Assembly: GCF_020217025.1 (NCBI RefSeq)
Contig: NZ_JAIWOF010000088.1
Location: forward strand, 1-10,000
Length of the DNA: 10,000 bases
Direction of reading: 5' to 3'
Source of the DNA: Flavobacterium sp.
GTDB taxonomy: Bacteria; Bacteroidota; Bacteroidia; Flavobacteriales; Flavobacteriaceae
Each line of letters opens with the position of its first letter. Within the stretch, counting starts at the first letter, position 1. Positions 1 to 6,983 of the stretch are shown here, one piece after another. A program made the position numbers and the translations under genes. Below the pieces are notes generated by a model, which had not been told where the DNA came from, made no database searches, and worked only from the letters and a program-made list of their open reading frames with translations.

Positions 1-15
1 TGTGAAAAAGAAAAC

Positions 16-357
16 ATGATAACTATTTACCATAATCCAAGATGTACTAAATCGAGAGAAGGTTTGTGCGAAATCGAAAACTTAAATCAATCTTTTGAAA
101 TTAGAAAATATCTTGATGAACCTTTTACAGAAAAAGAACTAAAAGAAGTAATCAAAAAACTGAATATCAAACCATTAGAACTTGTTAGAACCAAAGAAAG
201 TATTTGGATTGAAAACTATAAAGGAAAAGAACTAACCGATGATCAAATCATTGATGCACTATTAAAAAATCCCAAATTAATAGAACGGCCAATCATTGTA
301 AATGGTAATAAAGCAGTTATTGCAAGACCAAAAGAAAAGATTAACGAAATCCTCTAG
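16..357 (+). CDS. arsC: Arsenate reductase, glutaredoxin-type ArsC
   Basis: Small cytoplasmic thioredoxin-fold protein (113 aa) expected to reduce arsenate to arsenite with glutathione/glutaredoxin-type thiols. The N-terminus reads IYHNPRCTKSR, the ArsC active-site loop, with catalytic Cys10. Three arginines match in spacing the arsenate-binding Arg60, Arg94 and Arg107 of E. coli ArsC: Arg58 (in LVRTKE), Arg91 (in IERPI) and Arg104 (in IARP). The protein is shorter than plasmid ArsC (about 141 aa) and fits the compact chromosomal form of about 115 aa. The ATG at 16 is preceded by an A-rich stretch without a clear Shine-Dalgarno, normal for this phylum. It ends in tandem TAG stops (355-360). 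No arsR, arsB or acr3 gene is visible nearby, so it may be a solitary housekeeping copy. Related YffB/Spx-like proteins share the fold but usually lack the full Arg set; the ArsC call is therefore good, though the in vivo substrate is inferred. Confidence 0.88.
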   Translation: MITIYHNPRCTKSREGLCEIENLNQSFEIRKYLDEPFTEKELKEVIKKLNIKPLELVRTKESIWIENYKGKELTDDQIIDALLKNPKLIERPIIVNGNKAVIARPKEKINEIL

Positions 358-400
358 TAGTTTTAACAAAGATTTAGGAAATTAAGGCTAAACCAAAAGG

Positions 401-408
401 TACTTTTG
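401..408 (+). promoter_or_regulatory. Bacteroidota -7 promoter box for the outer-membrane barrel gene
   Basis: TACTTTTG matches the phylum's TAnnTTTG -7 element. No clean TTG/TTTG -33 box lies at the usual 17-23 bases upstream, so the promoter may be moderate or activated. A transcript would begin near 412-416, about 20 bases before the ATG at 433. The box shows that an in-frame TTG at 406, which is the last three bases of the box itself, is not the start codon. Confidence 0.6.
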
Positions 409-432
409 CAGTCTTATTTGAAAAAATATATT

Positions 433-2880
433 ATGAACAAGAAAATTCTTATTGTTGCCTTAACATTACTCTTAAGTTTAACTGCTTTTGCACAGCGTCC
501 TGAAGGAAAAAAAATTACTATTTCTGGTAAAGTTCTTGAAAAAGGAACTAATCTTCCTTTAGAATACGCTACAATCGTATTCGAAAATAGTACAACCAAA
601 CAACTTTCTGGTGGTATTACCGATGAAAATGGTAATTTTAAATTTGAAGTAACTGCTGGAAACTATAATGTTAGAGCTGAATTTATTTCGTTTAAAAGTG
701 TAATAATACCACAAAAAGTTTTCAATACTGATTCCAATTTAGGCACTATTCAAATGGAAGCCGATGTAGCACAACTAAATGAAATTGAAGTTGTTGCAGA
801 AAAATCTACAGTTGAAATTAAACTTGACAAAAGAGTTTACAACGTAGGCAAGGATATGATGGTAAAAGGTGGAACGGTTAGCGATGTCTTAGACAACGTG
901 CCATCTGTAACAGTTGATGCAGAAGGAACTGTAGCTTTAAGAGGTAATGAAAATGTAAAAATATTAATTGACGGAAAACCTTCTGGTTTAGCTGGAATTA
1001 ACATTGCGGATGCTTTAAAATTATTACCTGCAGATGCCGTTGAAAAAGTTGAAGTTATTACCAATCCATCAGCACGTTATGATGCAGAAGGTGGTGGCGG
1101 TATCATTAATATTGTTTTAAGAAAAGGAAAAGCAAATGGTGTTAATGGTTCTGTAATGGTAAATGCAGGTGATCCTGAAACTTATGGAACAAGCATCAAT
1201 TTAAATAAGAAAAGTGATGATTATAATTTATTTTCTAACATAGGATATAATTATAGAAATAATCCAGGAAATTCTTTAGTTGACGCCGAATACTTTAATG
1301 CAGATGGTACAACGAGTCGTTTTATTAAAGAAAGAAGAACAAATGAAAGATTAAGTGAAGGTTACAATGCTAACTTTGGTATTGATTTAAATTTATCAAA
1401 ATCATTAACTTGGACCAATGCGTTAACATTCAGAGAAAATAATGGAAAAAATCCAGATAATGTTTTCTTTTATAATTTTGATGCTTCAAATAACCCAACC
1501 TTTGTAAGAAATCGTTTAAACGATCAAAAAAGTGATGAATTCAGTATTGAATACTCATCAAACTTTACTAAAAAATTCAAAAAAGACGACCATAAATTAA
1601 CAGTTGATTTTGCTTCATCTCAGAATAGAGAAAATGAATTTGCAACTATTTATGATCAAATTTTAGATGATCCTGCTTCTTTAACAACTCAAGGAACATC
1701 AAATAAAAACAAACAACAAAGAAATTTGATTCAAACCGACTATGTTTTACCAATTGGTAAAAACGGCCGTTTTGAAGCAGGTTACAGAGGAAGTTTCCAA
1801 AAGAATTTAACTGATTTCGTGGTTACACCAGTTTCAAATTTTTCTAACACATTAGAATATATTGAAAATGTAAATGCCCTTTACAGCCAATATGGTTCAA
1901 AAATTAATAAATTTTCGTATTTCTTTGGTTTACGTTTTGAAGACAGTCATATTGAAGTAAACTCATTATCTTTAAACGATTATAACACAAAAAAATACAA
2001 CAACTTTTTCCCGTCTGCAACTTTTAACTATGAATTTTCAGAATCAAGTTCTGTTAGTTTAAGTTATAGTAAAAGAATTAACCGTCCTAGAGGTCGCTTC
2101 TTAAACCCAGTTTCATCGTTATCAAGTAACATTAATATCTTCCAAGGTAACCCAGATATCAATCCATCCTATACAGATGCTATTGACTTAGGCTACCTTA
2201 AAAAATGGAAAAAATTAACATTTAATACTTCAGCTTACATCAATATCACAAATGATGCATTTCAATTCATTAGAAAAGAATCAGGATTATTTGTTGAAGG
2301 CGTTCCTGTAATTTTAAGCACACCAATAAACTTATCAAAAGAATATAGAACAGGATTTGAATTTAATTTAAACTATACACCTTATAAATGGTGGAGACTA
2401 AATGGTAACTTTAATGCTTTCAGAAATGAAACTCAAGGTGACTATTCTTATGTTGATTATTTGGGAAATACCATTAATCAAAACTTTGATAATGTAGCCT
2501 TAACTTGGTTTGCAAGAATTTCATCAAAAATTACACTACCATACAAAATCGACTGGCAAACTAATGGAACTTACAATGCACCACAATCTAATGCGCAAGG
2601 GAAATCATTAGGTGTTGCTTCAATGAACTTGGCTTTTAGTAAAGATGTATTAAAAGACAAAGCTAGTATTTCTTTAAATGTGAGTGATGTTTTCAACTCA
2701 AGAAAAAGAATCATGGAAACAAACATTCCAAACGTGGTAAACTCTTACAGCGAAATGCAATGGAGAGTAAGACAAGTAATGCTAACTTTTACTTATCGTT
2801 TTAACAAACAGAAAAACGATAAAGAAAGACAGCCAAAACGTGAAGATAATGGAGAAGGTGATTTTATGGGAAGACCATAA
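433..2880 (+). CDS. Outer-membrane beta-barrel receptor-like protein (CarboxypepD_reg + plug + barrel)
   Basis: An 815-residue outer-membrane protein, probably a TonB-dependent-type importer of unknown substrate. Residues 1-20 are a clear signal peptide (MNKKILIVALTLLLSLTAFA, cleavage before Gln21). About 28-110 is a carboxypeptidase-regulatory-like Ig-fold domain (ISGKVLEKGTNLPLEYATI, TDENGNFKFEV). About 117-232 is a plug domain, with a TonB-box-like NEIEVVAEK start, the segment VPSVTVDAEGTVALRG and the motif ITNPSARYDAEGGGGIINI. The rest is a beta-rich barrel, as in the OMP_b-brl_3 family. The last strand seems to end at VMLTFTYRF (about 790) and is followed by a charged 25-residue tail. 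An in-frame TTG at 406 lies inside the -7 box, so the ATG at 433, directly before the signal peptide, is preferred. There is no SusD-like partner or sigma/anti-sigma pair beside it, so a polysaccharide-utilisation role is not supported. Confidence 0.88.
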   Translation: MNKKILIVALTLLLSLTAFAQRPEGKKITISGKVLEKGTNLPLEYATIVFENSTTKQLSGGITDENGNFKFEVTAGNYNVRAEFISFKSVIIPQKVFNTDSNLGTIQMEADVAQLNEIEVVAEKSTVEIKLDKRVYNVGKDMMVKGGTVSDVLDNVPSVTVDAEGTVALRGNENVKILIDGKPSGLAGINIADALKLLPADAVEKVEVITNPSARYDAEGGGGIINIVLRKGKANGVNGSVMVNAGDPETYGTSINLNKKSDDYNLFSNIGYNYRNNPGNSLVDAEYFNADGTTSRFIKERRTNERLSEGYNANFGIDLNLSKSLTWTNALTFRENNGKNPDNVFFYNFDASNNPTFVRNRLNDQKSDEFSIEYSSNFTKKFKKDDHKLTVDFASSQNRENEFATIYDQILDDPASLTTQGTSNKNKQQRNLIQTDYVLPIGKNGRFEAGYRGSFQKNLTDFVVTPVSNFSNTLEYIENVNALYSQYGSKINKFSYFFGLRFEDSHIEVNSLSLNDYNTKKYNNFFPSATFNYEFSESSSVSLSYSKRINRPRGRFLNPVSSLSSNINIFQGNPDINPSYTDAIDLGYLKKWKKLTFNTSAYINITNDAFQFIRKESGLFVEGVPVILSTPINLSKEYRTGFEFNLNYTPYKWWRLNGNFNAFRNETQGDYSYVDYLGNTINQNFDNVALTWFARISSKITLPYKIDWQTNGTYNAPQSNAQGKSLGVASMNLAFSKDVLKDKASISLNVSDVFNSRKRIMETNIPNVVNSYSEMQWRVRQVMLTFTYRFNKQKNDKERQPKREDNGEGDFMGRP

Positions 2881-2900
2881 TTTTCAAATCCATTACCCAT

Positions 2901-2937
2901 AAAAAAAGTCCCGATTGAATCGGGACTTTTTATTTTT
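2901..2937. terminator. Bidirectional intrinsic terminator
   Basis: GTCCCGAT (2908-2915) pairs with ATCGGGAC (2919-2926) around a 3-base loop. The stem is extended by A's on the left (2901-2907) against T's on the right (2927-2933). It ends the barrel gene on the plus strand. The A-run gives a T-tract on the minus strand, so it also fits the end of the small minus-strand gene stopping at 2953. Confidence 0.88.
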
Positions 2938-2952
2938 AAAATTAAAAGAAAA

Positions 2953-3123
2953 TTATCCTTCTAATTCAGCTTGTTTTTTAGCTCTTTTCTCTTTAATCAA
3001 TTCCATGATAGCTCCGCCCAACCAATATTGAACAAATCCTACTAAGAATATCATCAACCAAAAACCAATAGTTAATATGGTTAAGAAAAGTAAAAAACCT
3101 AGGTACTGTTGAAATTCAAACAT
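2953..3123 (-). CDS. Small single-pass membrane protein of unknown function (56 aa)
   Basis: An ATG at 3123 opens a 56-codon frame ending in TAA at 2953. The product starts MFEFQQYLGF, followed by a very hydrophobic stretch (about residues 8-31, rich in Leu, Ile and Phe), then VQYWLGG, and ends in a charged amphipathic tail (ELIKEKRAKKQAELEG). This suggests one membrane helix with a basic, probably cytoplasmic, C-terminus. I do not recognise a family. Reality is supported by its own well-formed promoter (TTG, 20 bases, TATCTTTG) about 30 bases upstream, a terminator hairpin with a T-tract just after the stop, and a codon pattern like its neighbours. It fills an otherwise empty 325-base gap. 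It lies downstream of corA on the same strand and could be partly co-transcribed, but the promoter suggests separate control. Confidence 0.72.
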   Translation of the reverse strand: MFEFQQYLGFLLFLTILTIGFWLMIFLVGFVQYWLGGAIMELIKEKRAKKQAELEG

Positions 3124-3152
3124 AATATTTTCCGGAATTTATGAATTCTTGT

Positions 3153-3183
3153 CAAAGATAATAGGAATATTTATTTTTGACAA
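3153..3183 (-). promoter_or_regulatory. Bacteroidota-type promoter (-33/-7) for the small membrane-protein gene
   Basis: On the minus strand TTG (3183-3181) is followed after exactly 20 bases by TATCTTTG (3160-3153). This fits the Flavobacterium consensus TTG-N17-23-TAnnTTTG in full and is the best promoter in the window. It predicts a start near 3148 and a leader of about 25 bases. It sits between the corA stop (3206) and the small gene's ATG (3123). Confidence 0.7.
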
Positions 3184-3205
3184 TATAATTGCTATTATTT
3201 TTACC

Positions 3206-4285
3206 CTAAAACCACTTTTTGATTTTAAAATAAATAAACATTACCGCAACAACTGCCAACATTATTCCCCAAATAATAAAATAGCCATACTCCCACTCTA
3301 ACTCAGGTAAGTTTTTAAAGTTCTGACCATAAACCCCAACGATAAAAGTTAAAGGTAAAAAGAACATCGAAACCACGGTTAAAGTTTTCATCACCTGATT
3401 CATTTTATGATTCTGAGCTGAGAAAAAATAATTTGATGTACTATCTAAAGTAATTAAATCAGAATCTATTTGTTCTAATAATTCTAAACATTTTTGGTGT
3501 AATCGTGAGAAAAACGTAAAATTTTCATGCTGAATATCATTGAAAACATTATCATCTTTAATGCTTTTAATAGAATACAAAGAATCGCGTAATGGAATAA
3601 TCGAACGTTTTAAAAAATTGAAATTATCCCGATGTTTTTCAATTAATTCTAAAACTTCTGGATTCGTATTTTTCTTTGACAAATCAATTAAATCATCCAC
3701 TTTATTTTCTTCACTTTCAATTGTAATATAAAAGTTTTCAATAATTGCATCAAGCAATAGATACAATAAATAATCTGCCTTTTTAGTTCTAACAACTCCC
3801 GAATTTGTTCTAATTCGTTCTCTAATATGCGTAAAAAAATCACTTCTTTTTTCCTGAAAAGATAACAAAACATTATCCTTTAATAAAAAACTAATTTGTT
3901 CAACACTTATATTATCTGACTTTTTTTGAGGTAATAGCGATTTAACATTGAAAAATAAAATATTATGATATTCTTCAATTCTTGTTCGCTTGGTGGTGTT
4001 TAAAATGTCTCCAATAATGAAATGATCAGCACCAAACTTTGCCCCTACTTTTTCTACAAAAGTATGATTATTTAATCCGTGAATATTAATCCAATTCACT
4101 TTTAAAGCATCAATATTAGTATCTAAGTCATGAGGTTCACATTGTTGAAATTCAATAACTTCATCAGTATCGTACACAAACATTTGCATTTCCGTAAGTG
4201 TATCTTTATGAATACCTGTATATTCCAATGTGCTTGGATGAACTTTCCTTCCTTTCTTGTATTTAATTTTTCTCAAAACAAACAA
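3206..4285 (-). CDS. corA: CorA-family magnesium/cobalt transporter with a GQN signature
   Basis: Inner-membrane divalent-cation channel/transporter of the CorA family (359 aa from the first TTG), presumably a homopentamer. The large N-terminal cytoplasmic domain includes the family segment KKADYLLYLLLDAIIENFY (about 168-186). Next comes the long stalk helix and the hallmark run NQVMKTLTVVSMFFLPLTFI leading into TM1 (about 298-318). The periplasmic loop NLPELEWEYG and TM2 (about 333-354) follow, with a basic KIKKWF end. The signature normally reading YGMNF reads YGQNF here (residues 319-323; codons GGT CAG AAC at 3328-3320), a two-base change from Met. An in-frame stop lies just upstream (4291-4289), so the start must be non-ATG: TTG at 4285 or, equally plausibly, TTG at 4276 (giving MRKIKYKKG). 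It is divergent from hutI. Family assignment is firm; ion choice is inferred. Confidence 0.88.
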   Translation of the reverse strand: MFVLRKIKYKKGRKVHPSTLEYTGIHKDTLTEMQMFVYDTDEVIEFQQCEPHDLDTNIDALKVNWINIHGLNNHTFVEKVGAKFGADHFIIGDILNTTKRTRIEEYHNILFFNVKSLLPQKKSDNISVEQISFLLKDNVLLSFQEKRSDFFTHIRERIRTNSGVVRTKKADYLLYLLLDAIIENFYITIESEENKVDDLIDLSKKNTNPEVLELIEKHRDNFNFLKRSIIPLRDSLYSIKSIKDDNVFNDIQHENFTFFSRLHQKCLELLEQIDSDLITLDSTSNYFFSAQNHKMNQVMKTLTVVSMFFLPLTFIVGVYGQNFKNLPELEWEYGYFIIWGIMLAVVAVMFIYFKIKKWF

Positions 4286-4346
4286 ATTTTATATAAAGAT
4301 AGGAGTTTTTAAAAATGAGAAGTATTTTTACGAAAATTTATTTTCA
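4286..4346. promoter_or_regulatory. Divergent promoter region between corA and hutI
   Basis: This 61-base A+T-rich gap must hold the starts of both divergent transcripts. Only imperfect -7 boxes are visible: TATCTTTA on the minus strand (4301-4294) towards corA, and TATTTTTA on the plus strand (4323-4330) towards hutI. Each lacks the final G of TAnnTTTG, and neither has a TTG at -33. If the minus-strand box is used, the corA transcript starts only a few bases before the TTG at 4285, which favours initiation at 4276 or near-leaderless translation. Confidence 0.35.
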
Positions 4347-5582
4347 ATGCAAACGTTATTCATCAACATAAAAGAACTATTACAAATTAGAGAAGCGGGA
4401 ATTGATAAAATTTCTGGAACCGATATGGCAATATTACCTAAAATCGATAATGCTTTTCTTTTAATTGAAAATAATATCATTTCTGATTTTGGTCCAATGG
4501 AAAATTGCCCGAAACTTTCTGATGCGAAAATTGTTGATGCCACAGGACAAGTCATTTTGCCTACTTGGGTTGATAGTCATACACATATCGTTTATGCAGG
4601 AAACCGAATTCAGGAATTTGTAGATAGAATTAATGGTTTATCCTATGAAGAAATAGCCAATCGTGGAGGTGGGATTTTAAATTCGGCTAAAAAATTAAAC
4701 GAAACTTCGGAAGATGAAATTTATGAGCAATCAAAATTACGTTTAGAAGAAGTTATGCAACAAGGAACGGGTGCAGTCGAAATCAAATCGGGCTACGGAT
4801 TAACGGTTGAAGGCGAATTGAAAATGTTGCGCGTTATCAAACGTTTAAAAGAAAATTATCCAATTGCAATCAAAGCTACTTTTTTAGGCGCACATGCTTT
4901 TCCAATGGAATATAAAGAAAATCATTCGGGTTATATTGATTTGATAATTAACGAAATGTTACCGAAAATTGCTTCCGAAAATTTAGCAGATTATATTGAT
5001 GCTTTCCTTGAAACTGGATATTTCTCAGTAGAAGAAACCATAAAAATTATGGAAGCTGGAAGAAGATATGGTTTAGAACCAAAAATTCACGTAAATCAGT
5101 TCACCGCAATCGACGGAATCAAAGCTTGTGTAGAAAACGGCGCTTTATCTGTAGACCATTTAGAAATTGTAACTGATGAAGATATTGAAGTTTTAAAAAA
5201 CAGCAAAACTATGCCTGTTGCTTTACCAAGCTGTTCTTATTTTATTAGCATTCCGTACACTCCTGCTCGAAAAATGATGAATGCAGGATTACCATTGGCT
5301 TTAGCAACCGATTACAATCCTGGCACTACTCCATCTGGAAATATGAACTTTGTAGTAGCAACCGCTTGCATCAAAATGAAAATGACTCCGGAAGAAGCCA
5401 TCAACGCAGCAACAATAAATGGTGCTTACGCGATGGGAATTTCAAAAACGCACGGAAGTATCACAAAAGGAAAAAAAGCAAATCTAATCATCACAAAACC
5501 AATTATGAGTTTTTACCAATTGCCATATGCTTTTGGTACGAATTTAATTGATAGAGTAATGATTGAAGGTAAATTTATTTAA
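4347..5582 (+). CDS. hutI: Imidazolonepropionase (histidine degradation)
   Basis: Cytoplasmic amidohydrolase-fold enzyme (411 aa, the usual HutI length) that opens 4-imidazolone-5-propionate to N-formimino-L-glutamate, the third step of histidine breakdown. Metal and substrate motifs are intact: LPTWVDSHTHIVYAG (His78, His80), the HutI-specific NRGGGI (105-110), EIKSGYGLTVEGELKML (145-161), LGAHAFP (His183), IHVNQF (His248), SVDHLE (His271) and ATDYNPGT (Asp322). The C-terminal SITKGKKANLII is the usual return to the small beta domain. The reading frame is open upstream to 4257, but the ATG at 4347 (MQTLFINIKEL) matches the family N-terminus and leaves room for the divergent promoter. Its stop is one base before crcB, so the two are likely one transcript. 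No hutH or hutU is in the window. Confidence 0.95.
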   Translation: MQTLFINIKELLQIREAGIDKISGTDMAILPKIDNAFLLIENNIISDFGPMENCPKLSDAKIVDATGQVILPTWVDSHTHIVYAGNRIQEFVDRINGLSYEEIANRGGGILNSAKKLNETSEDEIYEQSKLRLEEVMQQGTGAVEIKSGYGLTVEGELKMLRVIKRLKENYPIAIKATFLGAHAFPMEYKENHSGYIDLIINEMLPKIASENLADYIDAFLETGYFSVEETIKIMEAGRRYGLEPKIHVNQFTAIDGIKACVENGALSVDHLEIVTDEDIEVLKNSKTMPVALPSCSYFISIPYTPARKMMNAGLPLALATDYNPGTTPSGNMNFVVATACIKMKMTPEEAINAATINGAYAMGISKTHGSITKGKKANLIITKPIMSFYQLPYAFGTNLIDRVMIEGKFI

Positions 5583-5583
5583 T

Positions 5584-5961
5584 ATGATTAAAACTCTTTT
5601 ACTTGTTGCAATTGGAGGCGCCATGGGAAGTGTTCTTAGATACTTGACTCATTGGTTAACTTCTAAATATTTTCAAAATTCGTTTCCTTTAAGTACATTT
5701 TTAGTAAATATTTTAGGAAGTTTACTTATTGGATTATTTATAGGTTATTTAGGAAAATACTTTCCAGAAAATCATCCTTTGAAGTTTTTACTGATTATAG
5801 GTTTTTGTGGAGGATTTACCACTTTTTCGAGTTTTGCATTAGAAAACTACAATTTACTTCAGAATAACAACCAAATTACTGCTTACATCTATATGGCAAC
5901 TTCCATTATATTAACTATTTCAGCAGTTGGTTTTGGAAGTTATTTATCAAAATATCTATAA
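5584..5961 (+). CDS. crcB: Fluoride channel CrcB/Fluc
   Basis: Inner-membrane fluoride exporter channel of 125 aa with four hydrophobic helices, working as an antiparallel dimer in known members. Signatures seen: IGGAMGSVLRY (10-20, with the conserved Gly-Gly and Arg19), FPLSTFLVNILGSLLIG (34-50, with Asn42), and GFCGGFTTFSSF (73-84), the TM3 break with Phe81 and Phe84 of the fluoride-path Phe box. The ATG follows the hutI stop by one base (TAATATG), giving translational coupling; an alternative TTG at 5563 would only add residues overlapping hutI. I see no fluoride riboswitch or separate promoter in front, so expression appears tied to hutI. It ends at a hairpin shared with the convergent gene. 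Confidence 0.93.
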   Translation: MIKTLLLVAIGGAMGSVLRYLTHWLTSKYFQNSFPLSTFLVNILGSLLIGLFIGYLGKYFPENHPLKFLLIIGFCGGFTTFSSFALENYNLLQNNNQITAYIYMATSIILTISAVGFGSYLSKYL

Positions 5962-6000
5962 AAAAAGTCCAATGAAATTACTCTCATTGGACTTTAAAAT
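5960..6000. terminator. Bidirectional hairpin terminator between crcB and the coiled-coil gene
   Basis: A perfect 12-bp stem pairs 5964-5975 (AAAGTCCAATGA) with 5984-5995 (TCATTGGACTTT) around an 8-base loop. Read on the minus strand it is followed by a run of seven T's, an excellent terminator for the gene ending at 6013. On the plus strand only three T's and then AAAATTTT follow, so termination of crcB may be weaker. Confidence 0.82.
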
Positions 6001-6012
6001 TTTATAAAACGA

Positions 6013-6891
6013 TTATTTCAATTCGAAACTTGTTTTAGAAACTAATTCTGCATTTTTATCAAATACGTTTACGAAGTAAGTTCCTTTAGCAAAGTCTTTT
6101 CCTGGAACTTCTTCATTTACTTGAACTGTTTTGTTTTCATATTTTACAGTAGAAATAAAGCTATAAGTTAACGTTTTATCCCCAGCAGGAATTGTTTTCT
6201 TTTCTCCTAAAATATTGCTTTTACTGTCAATAATTTGAACATAATATTCTCTTGAACCTGTCTTAGCAATTTGATTTTCAGCAATTAAAAAACTTACTTT
6301 TAAAACATCTGCTCTGCTAGCTTTGTCTGTTTCAATTTGTTTTCCTGAACTTTTCTGTTTAACTGCTAAAACTTTTAAGTTTAAAACCGCTAATTTAGAA
6401 CCTTTTTCAACTGTTTTAGTTAAGCTTTCGTTCTGAGTTAATAAAGTATCATTGAATTTCTTAGCATCTGTTAAAACTACTTTTGTACTATCTAAACTAG
6501 ATGTTAAAGCAACATTTTGTTCTTTCAATGTTTTGTTTTCAGCTACTAAATTATCCATTTCTCTTTTTAAACGGAAGTATTCATTTTTGTATTTTGCCAT
6601 AGCTGCAGCATCACCTTTCGATTTTTCAACTTGCTCTAACAAAGCTACCATTTTAGCTTGTTCTGCTTGTAATTCATCTTTTAATGCCGTGTTATCAGCA
6701 ATCATTGTATCATATTCTGCAATTTTAGCTTTTAATTCTTCAGCCAAAGTATTTTTCTCTGTAGTTAATGAAGTTACTGTCTCTTTATTATCTGAAGTTA
6801 GTTTAAAAATATAACCTACACTTCCTAAGAAAAGTAAGGCTAAGACTACTACAGCAGCTTTTAATCCGGAATTATTTGATTTGTTTTCCAT
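6013..6891 (-). CDS. Membrane-anchored coiled-coil protein of unknown function
   Basis: A 292-residue protein I cannot assign to a named function. A short polar N-terminus (MENKSNNSG) is followed by one hydrophobic helix (about 10-29, GLKAAVVVLALLFLGSVGYI). Next is a long heptad-rich coiled coil (about 35-163) full of Lys, Glu, Leu and Thr, for example TTEKNTLAEELKAKIAEY and REMDNLVAENKTLKEQN. The C-terminal domain (about 165-292) looks beta-rich (YYVQIIDSKSNILGEKKTI, GTYFVNVFDKN). The layout suggests a membrane-tethered rod holding a globular domain, probably in the periplasm, though topology is inferred. The open frame extends upstream to a TTG at 6936, but that lies before the likely -7 box (6933-6926), so the ATG at 6891 is chosen. 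Such coiled coils are easily mislabelled as chromosome-partitioning proteins; nothing here supports that. Confidence 0.8.
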   Translation of the reverse strand: MENKSNNSGLKAAVVVLALLFLGSVGYIFKLTSDNKETVTSLTTEKNTLAEELKAKIAEYDTMIADNTALKDELQAEQAKMVALLEQVEKSKGDAAAMAKYKNEYFRLKREMDNLVAENKTLKEQNVALTSSLDSTKVVLTDAKKFNDTLLTQNESLTKTVEKGSKLAVLNLKVLAVKQKSSGKQIETDKASRADVLKVSFLIAENQIAKTGSREYYVQIIDSKSNILGEKKTIPAGDKTLTYSFISTVKYENKTVQVNEEVPGKDFAKGTYFVNVFDKNAELVSKTSFELK

Positions 6892-6925
6892 TTTTTGGTA
6901 TTGTTGGGTTAATGTTAAGTTTTTC

Positions 6926-6933
6926 CAAAAATA
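6926..6933 (-). promoter_or_regulatory. -7 promoter box for the coiled-coil gene
   Basis: On the minus strand this reads TATTTTTG, a match to TAnnTTTG, 34 bases before the ATG at 6891. No TTG is found at the normal -33 distance, so support is partial. The box lies back-to-back with the plus-strand box at 6984-6991, which serves the divergent ureohydrolase gene. Confidence 0.5.
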
Positions 6934-6983
6934 CAATTTTTAAAGTATTTTCTAAATTTTAAACGAATTTTATTTAAAAATAG

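Noticed and set aside
358..400. Terminator or small RNA between arsC and the barrel gene
   Set aside because: No stem of useful length with a T-tract is present; only the downstream -7 box can be supported.
837..1064. A 75-codon minus-strand frame within the barrel gene
   Set aside because: It is antisense to the conserved plug domain and has no promoter or family match.
4286..4346. Metal- or magnesium-responsive riboswitch in front of corA
   Set aside because: The space before the corA start is too short and A+T-rich, with no stem structure; nothing resembles an M-box or similar leader.
5366..5551. A 61-codon plus-strand frame within hutI
   Set aside because: It overlaps conserved hutI coding sequence in another frame and its product (many Asn, Lys, Arg and His) shows no recognisable features.
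6452..6814. A 120-codon plus-strand open frame opposite the coiled-coil gene
   Set aside because: It is antisense to the Lys/Glu-rich coiled-coil coding sequence, whose repetitive codons keep the opposite frame open. The product is Ser/Phe/Lys-rich low-complexity, without promoter or family features.
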